Part shown: positions 58,130 through 64,000 of the stretch, in pieces
Position numbering within the stretch: position 1 is the first letter of the stretch
Layout: each line of letters starts with the position of its first letter
NCBI GenBank assembly: GCA_021229015.1
Contig: CM037778.1
Location: forward strand, 87,884,079 to 87,948,078
DNA from: Solen grandis
Taxonomy: Eukaryota > Mollusca > Bivalvia > Adapedonta > Solenidae
Length of the DNA stretch: 64,000 nucleotides
Direction: 5' to 3'
Translations under genes and position numbers: made by a program
The notes under the pieces: model-generated
What the model was told of the DNA's origin: nothing
Database searches by the model: none
What the model saw: the letters and a program-made list of their open reading frames with translations, nothing else

Positions 58130-58730
58130 TTTTCCCATTTCAAAATTTTTTTACTGGGGTGCAAAAGGCTCTTTTTATCTCAGTCACTTCCCTTCCGGAA
58201 AATCGCTAAGGTCAAGGTCACATGTCAATTATCGTTTTTTTTTTTTTTTTTTTTTTTTTTTGCCTTTAAATACCCAAAAAAACAAAAATTTTTTTTTATC
58301 AGACACTATGTGTAAATTTTTAGTGTTTTAAAAGGGCCCCTTTAAGATGATAATATTTTTTTGAAGATCGGGTTGTATCAGTTGTTTTATTGCAAAAAAA
58401 AAAAAAGTTGCAACCATAGGTGCACTTAACTTTTTTTAAACTCGATAATTAATGTTTTTTTAAATAAGAGTATGAATGTATTTTTGTGATCAAGCCTGGC
58501 CGTTTTTTGGTTTTTTTAATTTTAAAGATTGACTTAATATTCATTAATTAAAAGGAAAAAAAAAAACGAATGAAATTTTATCCCCGATTTTTTTTATTCT
58601 AAAGGGTTAAAAACCGCCCTTCAAAAAGAGTTTAAATCATACAATCAGAAGTTTGGAAAATCAAAAACCTTTCCAACGGTACCTAGCTTTTTAAAAATTG
58701 TGTCTATGAAGTAAATTAAGGAAGTTACAT
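58130..58730 (+). repeat. Repeat K, copy 3 (diverged)
   Basis: 'cacttcccttccggaaaatcgctaaggtcaaggtcac' (58184), a long T run (58229-58261), 'tatcagacactatgtgtaa' (58297), 'gaagatcgggttgtatcag' (58363) and 'ctggccgttttttgg' (58496). It follows the same module order as copies 1 and 2. Confidence 0.65.
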
Positions 58731-58739
58731 GAAAAAAAA

Positions 58740-59510
58740 AAGAATTTAGTAAAACCGTTTTTTATCATTCCTCAGAAGGGCCCAGTCACTTGATTTCTTT
58801 TTTAAAAAAAAATTTTTATTTTTTAAAATAACAAAGAACAATTTTTGCATGAGTAATGCGGTTCTAAGTAAGTAGATTTAATGTCGGGCCAAAAATTATA
58901 AAGTTATTTTTTCAAGGGGAAAAATAGACATGAACATTTTTTCCATTTTGCCGTTTTCTTGAAAAATAACTTTCTATATCTCAAAACCCGTAATGGATAA
59001 GTTTGGGAAAAAAATCGTGAAAAATTTGGGAAAATTTTAAGGCCTTTTAATAGTACCTAGCTTTTTAAAAATTTGGGCATCCTATAAGGGAAATTTGGGA
59101 AATAAATTCTTTAAAATGTTTTTAAGCACTTCTGCAGTTTTCCCAATATTTGATTGCTTTCTTTTTTCAAAAAACTATTAAAGTTTTAAAGTAACATAAA
59201 GAACACATATAAGGTGATGCAATGCGGTTCTAAATTTGGGATGAATTTTAATGTCGGACCCTAATTAATTAATTAGAGCAATAATAGACATAACATCGTT
59301 TCGCCGATTTTTGCGTTTTTCCTTTAAAAAAAACTTTCTTATTCAGAAAACTAACGAAAAAACGGAAACATGAAAAACGTGAAATTTTGGGTCTTTTTTT
59401 TAAAAATTGGGCTCAATAAGGGAAATAAGATGAGAAATAAAAATTAAAATTTTTCCTTCTTTTTGCACTTTGCAGTTATCTTTACACTTGATTGCTTTTT
59501 TCTAAGCAAT
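58740..59510 (+). repeat. ~363-bp tandem repeat, two units
   Basis: 'aatgcggttctaa' at 58857 and 59221 gives a period of about 363 bases. The units share 'taatgtcgggcc/taatgtcggaccc', 'aatagacatgaacat/aatagacataacat', 'ttttgccgtttt/ttttgcgttttt' and 'gcacttctgcagtttt/gcactttgcagtta'. A partial third copy lies at about 60490-60620 ('gcggtttaatgc', 'tttgccgatttt'). Confidence 0.7.
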
Positions 59511-59539
59511 AAAATTTTTAGGGCCCCTCCGTCCGTCGC

Positions 59540-60330
59540 CACAATTTTTTTTTGCACCTAGCTCTTCATTTCTTAGGCAAACACTTTAAACTTTTAAACA
59601 AAGTTTTTACCAAAAAAAATTTGGTCATGTTTGATTATGGCTGTACGGTTTTTAGGGCAGGATTATGCCCCTTTTATTATTGAAGAAAGCTAGATTTTCA
59701 CTTTTTTTGCACTCTACATCTTTTTTCTTAAGAAGCATCCCCAAACTTTTAAATGTTTATTACCTCTCCACGGCCAACTTCGATTATGGCGAATCAACTT
59801 TTAGGTCAATTTTGTAAGCCCCCTTTTGATATTAAAAAAATGCCAATTTTTTAGTTTTTTTGCACTCTACATCTTCATTTCTTAACAAAACATCTTCAAA
59901 CTTTATGACAAATTAAAACCATAATCTAAAGGAAGATCGATTATGGTTTTATACGGCCTAATGATCATGAGTTTGCTCCTTTTAAAAATTAAAAAAGCCC
60001 AATTTTTTGGTTTTTTGCACTCTGGCCTTCATTCTTAAACACCCATCTTTTAAACTCTATACAATGTTTATAGTCCTTTTTTTTTGGCCAAATTTTATTA
60101 GGCTGATATCGTCAAATTTGGCAGGACTTGTGCCCCCTTTTATATTAAAAATGTAAAATTTCCACTTTTTTGCACTCTAAATCTTTATTTCTGAAGAATC
60201 TCTTCAAACTTTAGAACAATTTTATGCCATATTCTTCGCCAAGTTTGATAAGGCTGACATTGGCCAAATTTGGGCAGGGGTTTGCCCCCGTTGATGTTTA
60301 AATTTTGGTTTTAACCATTTTTTTCAGTCA
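59540..60330 (+). repeat. ~155-bp tandem repeat, five units
   Basis: 'tttttgcactctacatctt' variants near 59552, 59707, 59862, 60017 and 60171 set the period. Each unit continues 'catttcttaa..aaacatcttcaaactt', 'ttcgattatggc' and 'gggcagg.ttatgcccccttt'. This type of unit is common in molluscan DNA as I know it. Non-coding. Confidence 0.85.
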
Positions 60331-61185
60331 AGTTTGCTTCAACTTTTGACAAAACACTGTTTAGTTCGTGGAATTAAAAAAATCTGATGGGTTTTTGTTT
60401 TTTTAATACAACTATCTATAATTTTGTAACTTTTTCAGGCAATGAAGGCGTTTTTCTCAGGGGGACGCCTTTAGGACCATCTTGATGCAAAGCGGTTTAA
60501 TGCTATGCAATCTTAATGATTGGACTATTTATTTCAAATTATTTGTCGAAGGTGTAATTGAATGAATATCTATTTGCCGATTTTTTCCTTTTTTTTTGAG
60601 GAATAACTTTATATATCGCAAAAACCTCTGTTTTTTTTTTAAAACGAACACAAAAAGAAAGTTACATTTAAAGTAAGATTTGAAAGAAACATTTTTCCCC
60701 TTGTGCTTCTGCATTGATCCAAATATTACTAAATTTTATTTTGTTCATTAAAGGTATAATGTGATACAGTAAATTTATTTAAAGCCTGTGCCCTGCAATT
60801 GAACAAGAAAATCAAAGAAGATATAAAATAAAATTTCGTAAAAAGGACTCTTGTATCTTTTTAGCATTTAGAGGACAAAGTATACTTCATTCCCTTCAGA
60901 ACACCAAGATGAGTTTATTTTAATTATTTTTTAAAATGGGTTTTCAAAAAATTGCATAATGAAATTATAAACGAAAAAAAAGCCACCTATTCCCCTTTTT
61001 AATGCAATGACTTTAAAAATTTTAAAATTTTGTTATATGACGTCAAAAATTTTTCTTTATTTATTTTTTGTTTGCACTCTAACTGCAATTTTGGGGCGGA
61101 CGGATTTTCTTAATTTTTTAAAGATGGTGTATGTCAGAAAAGAAATAAATTATCAGGGCTGATATGGTTTGCAGTGCGAAGCCCT
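60331..61185. other. No recognisable gene
   Basis: Apart from the partial ~363-bp unit at 60490-60620 I see only AT-rich sequence with an isolated 'tatgacgtcaaaa' (61037) near a possible eroded CRE unit. Confidence 0.45.
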
Positions 61186-62520
61186 TTCTTTTGTTTTTGA
61201 ACAAACAAAGTCTATTATTATTCTTTTTTTTTCTTTTCTATGCGTTAATTTCTATAAAGTTGCAATGGGCCCCGGGATGATGAAAATTTAATGGCTTATA
61301 CTTTGTTTTGAAATTTTGATTTCAATGATTTTCGCCTAGACGCAATGACGTCCACACTTGAATAGTTTCAAAAATTTGTCGCGGTCTACAGTCATTTTTT
61401 CTCGGCCGATTTTCATCAAAATTTTCAGAATGGTATGTTAGGCTCTATTTTTGGGTCCTGTTGTCCCTTTGTCCAATTCGAAAAGGCAAAGCTTTATGGC
61501 TAATCCCAAAACGAACCCTTGACGTCAAATTCAAATACGTTTAAAAATGCTACAGATTAAAATGGAGCTGATTTTTTAAAAGGGTTTTAAAATCTCCAAA
61601 TATGTTTTACATCCTGTGAAAAGAACGTCATTTGTGTCATAGACAAAAATTTGAAAAATAATTTCTAATTTTTAAAGTGTTAACTTCTATATTTCAAACG
61701 TCCCAACCTTGAAAATTAAATGTGTATGCTTCACATGGGAAAATTTTGCATGTCAATGTTTTTTTTTTACCTATGACGTGTTTTGAAGTCAAACTGACGT
61801 CGTCTGAAAAGGGTTATACGCGGCACAGGCATTTTTTCTGGACCGTTTTTTTTCAAATTTTCACAAATTTAGTTACGCTCTAGTTGTGCATCTCGTTGCC
61901 CTTTTTCAAAATTCGAAAAGGGAAAAGGTTTTATAGCGAATCCCCGATTCGAAATATTGACGTCAAATTTGAAATACCTTAAAAACGCTTCAGATAGTTA
62001 GAAAGCGATACTTGTACAGGTTAAACCAAAGGGCTTTTTACATCACTGAAGGTGAACGTTATTTGACGTCATAACGTCATGATGTCGAAAAGAATTTTTG
62101 ATATCTATGCGTAAAAACTATATATGTTTAAAAATCCCGGGGCCATGAAAATTTAATGGCATATACATCAAACCCTGTTCTTTTTTAAAGCATTTAATCA
62201 TATTTATGAGACATAATACATTTTTTATATCATCAGATTTGACGCAAGACAAAAAATATTATGGGTCTACACCATTACTTGGACCGATTTCATCATAAAT
62301 TTACAAAATGAATATGTTTCCTTTGTTGTGCAAACCTGTCCTTTTATTCCCAAAAATTCCCCAAAAGTAAAGGGTCTATGGCGAAACAAAGATTCGAACC
62401 ACTGCGGCAAATTCAAAATACTAATAATGCTTCCCAAAGCGTTGAAAAGTATTTTTACGTATAAGCCTCAATGACTTTCTTTCATTTTTGAGAAAGAACC
62501 CTAACGAACGAAGGGTGGTT
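61186..62520 (+). repeat. Degenerate hairpin terminus and CRE-rich family C array
   Basis: 'tttgtttttgaacaaacaaagtctattattatt' (61190-61222) looks like an eroded hairpin terminus. Three family C units follow: 'gcggtctacagtcattttttctcggccg' (61381), 'gcggcacaggcattttttctggacc' (61820) and 'gggtctacaccattacttggacc' (62262), about 440 bases apart. 'tagcgaatccccgattcgaa' (61933) and 'tttgacgtcataacgtcatgatgtc' (62052) are recognisable. Confidence 0.7.
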
Positions 62521-63470
62521 GATTTTTTTCTTTATTTTTCAAGGGCTGTAAAACTTTCGTATAGTACAGTACACAGGCACCCCACCAAATAACAACTGGA
62601 AAAATAAATACAAAATGGGCCCTCCCAAGTTATACGTTAGGGGGTGTGCAGATTTAAACTTTTAAAAAAAAAAATGTTTTACCCATTTTCAAAGGATTTA
62701 CCGGCTAAACCTTTAAATAACTTGTAAAATGAAGCAAGCTGGATATGCATTTAAACCAACGGGTATTTAAAATACAGACATTTCACAAATGGATTAATGG
62801 GAGAATACCGAGACGAGTGCTTTTGGACCGGGTGGGGGAAAATTCTTGGGGAATGCATTACTTTGGTACTTGAGCTGGCAAAAAGTCAGTCCAACTGTCA
62901 AAATTTTTGTGATTTGTCAGAACGCTGCAAAAAACACCGAAAAGAAAATAGAGCCAACCTTTAGACAAAACAAAAAAAGTAAAATCAATACATAATTGTC
63001 TTTTTCAAAACCGGAATGCTCTTTTTCTGTCATGCCTATGGGGTTAAATGTTTTTTTTTAAAATTTTTTTATTTCTGTTAATCAAAAATAGGAAAAATAA
63101 ATGCTTAACAGATGTTGGAGAGATGGTATATGGGGGGAATTGAAAAAACGTTTTTTTTTAAACCAAAACAGCATTGCCTTTTTTTTTTTTTCATCTTGTT
63201 TTTTTTTTTTATGAAGCTGAAAAATTCATCGTAATGCGACGACCATCAAATTAAGGTGATCTTTTTGTAACAAATTCCTATTTTAAGCTAGTTCATTTTT
63301 GTTTTAAAATTTTCATACCTAAGTATACTCCAAAAGTAACTTTCAATCAAAATCAAATCTCCGTTGAAAACAGCTCCGTAAGATTATATTATACGAGGAC
63401 AGCCCCAGCTTGATTCAATCTTTTAAAGAAAAAACGATGACACAAATTACAACAACAGACGTTTTAGATA
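62521..63470. other. No recognisable gene
   Basis: Sequence of mixed complexity, T-rich at 63170-63211. No frame over about 60 codons with known motifs and no repeat shared with the rest of the window. Confidence 0.45.
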
Positions 63471-63477
63471 GAAAACA

Positions 63478-64000
63478 AAAGGGGCCCGATGGCCCTGAAT
63501 CGCTCACCTGTACCCTTTCTTTAACTGAGCAAAGGGTTTTTTTTAAAAGAAAGGATTTGATATAACTTAATCTAAAACATTTTACCCCTGACAAAACTAC
63601 ACAAAATTCTAACAATGGGCCAAGGTTTCGAGAAGTTGGGGGGCAGGGGATTTATCACCGTAGGGCAAAGACTTTTAAAATCTTTGTAAGAACCATTAGA
63701 GCACTACATACCAAAAATCTTAGCTCCCAGGCCCTTTTTGTTCAAGAAAAAGATTTTTTAAAAATTTTCCTATTTAACTCTATGTAAAAAAAGTGACCCC
63801 TGGTGTGGGGTTTATTTATCACCATTGGGCTAGATTTGTACAATCTTGGTATGGCCCAAAGGAAAAGCTACATACCAAATACTAAGCTCTAGGGCCCAAA
63901 GGATTCAAGAAAAGATTTTTTAAATTTTTTTTTTAAAAACTCTTGTAAAAAAAAAGTGACCCCTGAGCGGGGGCATTTATCACCATAGGGCATGTTTGTA
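63478..64000 (+). mobile_element. CACCTGAGTA-family element, left end and ~165-bp units
   Basis: 'aggggcccgatggccctgaatcgctcacctg' (63479-63509) matches the left ends at 14585 and 21563. Inside, two units show 'tttatcaccgtagggc' / 'tttatcaccattgggc' / 'atttatcaccataggg' (63650, 63816, 63975), 'ctacataccaaaaatcttagctccc' / 'ctacataccaaatactaagctct' (63703, 63869) and 'aaaagtgacccctg' (63787, 63950), about 165 bases apart. The tandem core differs from that at 14.6-16.6 kb, so one end type is combined with different cores. It runs off the window. Confidence 0.7.

Overview
This window reads as nuclear DNA of an animal, most likely a mollusc and probably a bivalve. It is AT-rich, has no intact gene longer than about 170 codons, and is built almost entirely from repeats. 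The mollusc assignment rests on recognition of repeat families: two tRNA-derived or SINE-like types with A/C-rich tails, arrays with 'TGACCCC' units, and elements whose ends read CACCTGAGTA and CAGGTGAGCTAA. It is an inference. Two 100-base N gaps (10470-10569 and 36985-37084) show a scaffolded assembly. Large parts (about 6.7-36.9 kb, and much of 38-50 kb) show stretched homopolymers and dropped bases typical of under-polished long reads, so broken reading frames there cannot be taken as biological decay.

Layout. 1-6.8 kb: arrays of diverged ~440-460 bp units packed with TGACGTCA palindromes, interrupted by 18-bp hairpins and a 1.1-kb single-copy module, ending in a minisatellite of hairpin-forming units. 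6.8-21.7 kb: degraded mobile-element graveyard (LINE ORF1-like relic, Tc1-like transposase relic at 10.7-11.5 kb, SINE fragment, several 145-185 bp tandem families, and one well-bounded element at 14.58-16.67 kb). 21.7-36.4 kb: a single ~14.7-kb element with ~270-bp terminal inverted repeats and a protein-primed family-B DNA polymerase signature, i.e. a Maverick/Polinton-type virus-like transposon. 36.4-37.1 kb: resumption of the repeat into which it probably inserted, then a gap. 37.1-45.1 kb: the modules of 1-6.8 kb again, in the same order but reverse-complemented. 45.1-64 kb: third and partial fourth copies of these modules, two SINEs, and further tandem families.

How the parts relate. 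No cellular gene or pathway can be supported. The striking system is the composite repeat: ~450-bp units each carrying palindromic CRE-like clusters and a conserved Pol III B-box-like string, closed by a hairpin, a CTAG terminus and a T, which resembles the 3' end of Helitron-like elements. The minisatellite seems to have grown from the sequence beside that hairpin. Two inverted copies of the composite flank about 30 kb that includes the Maverick.
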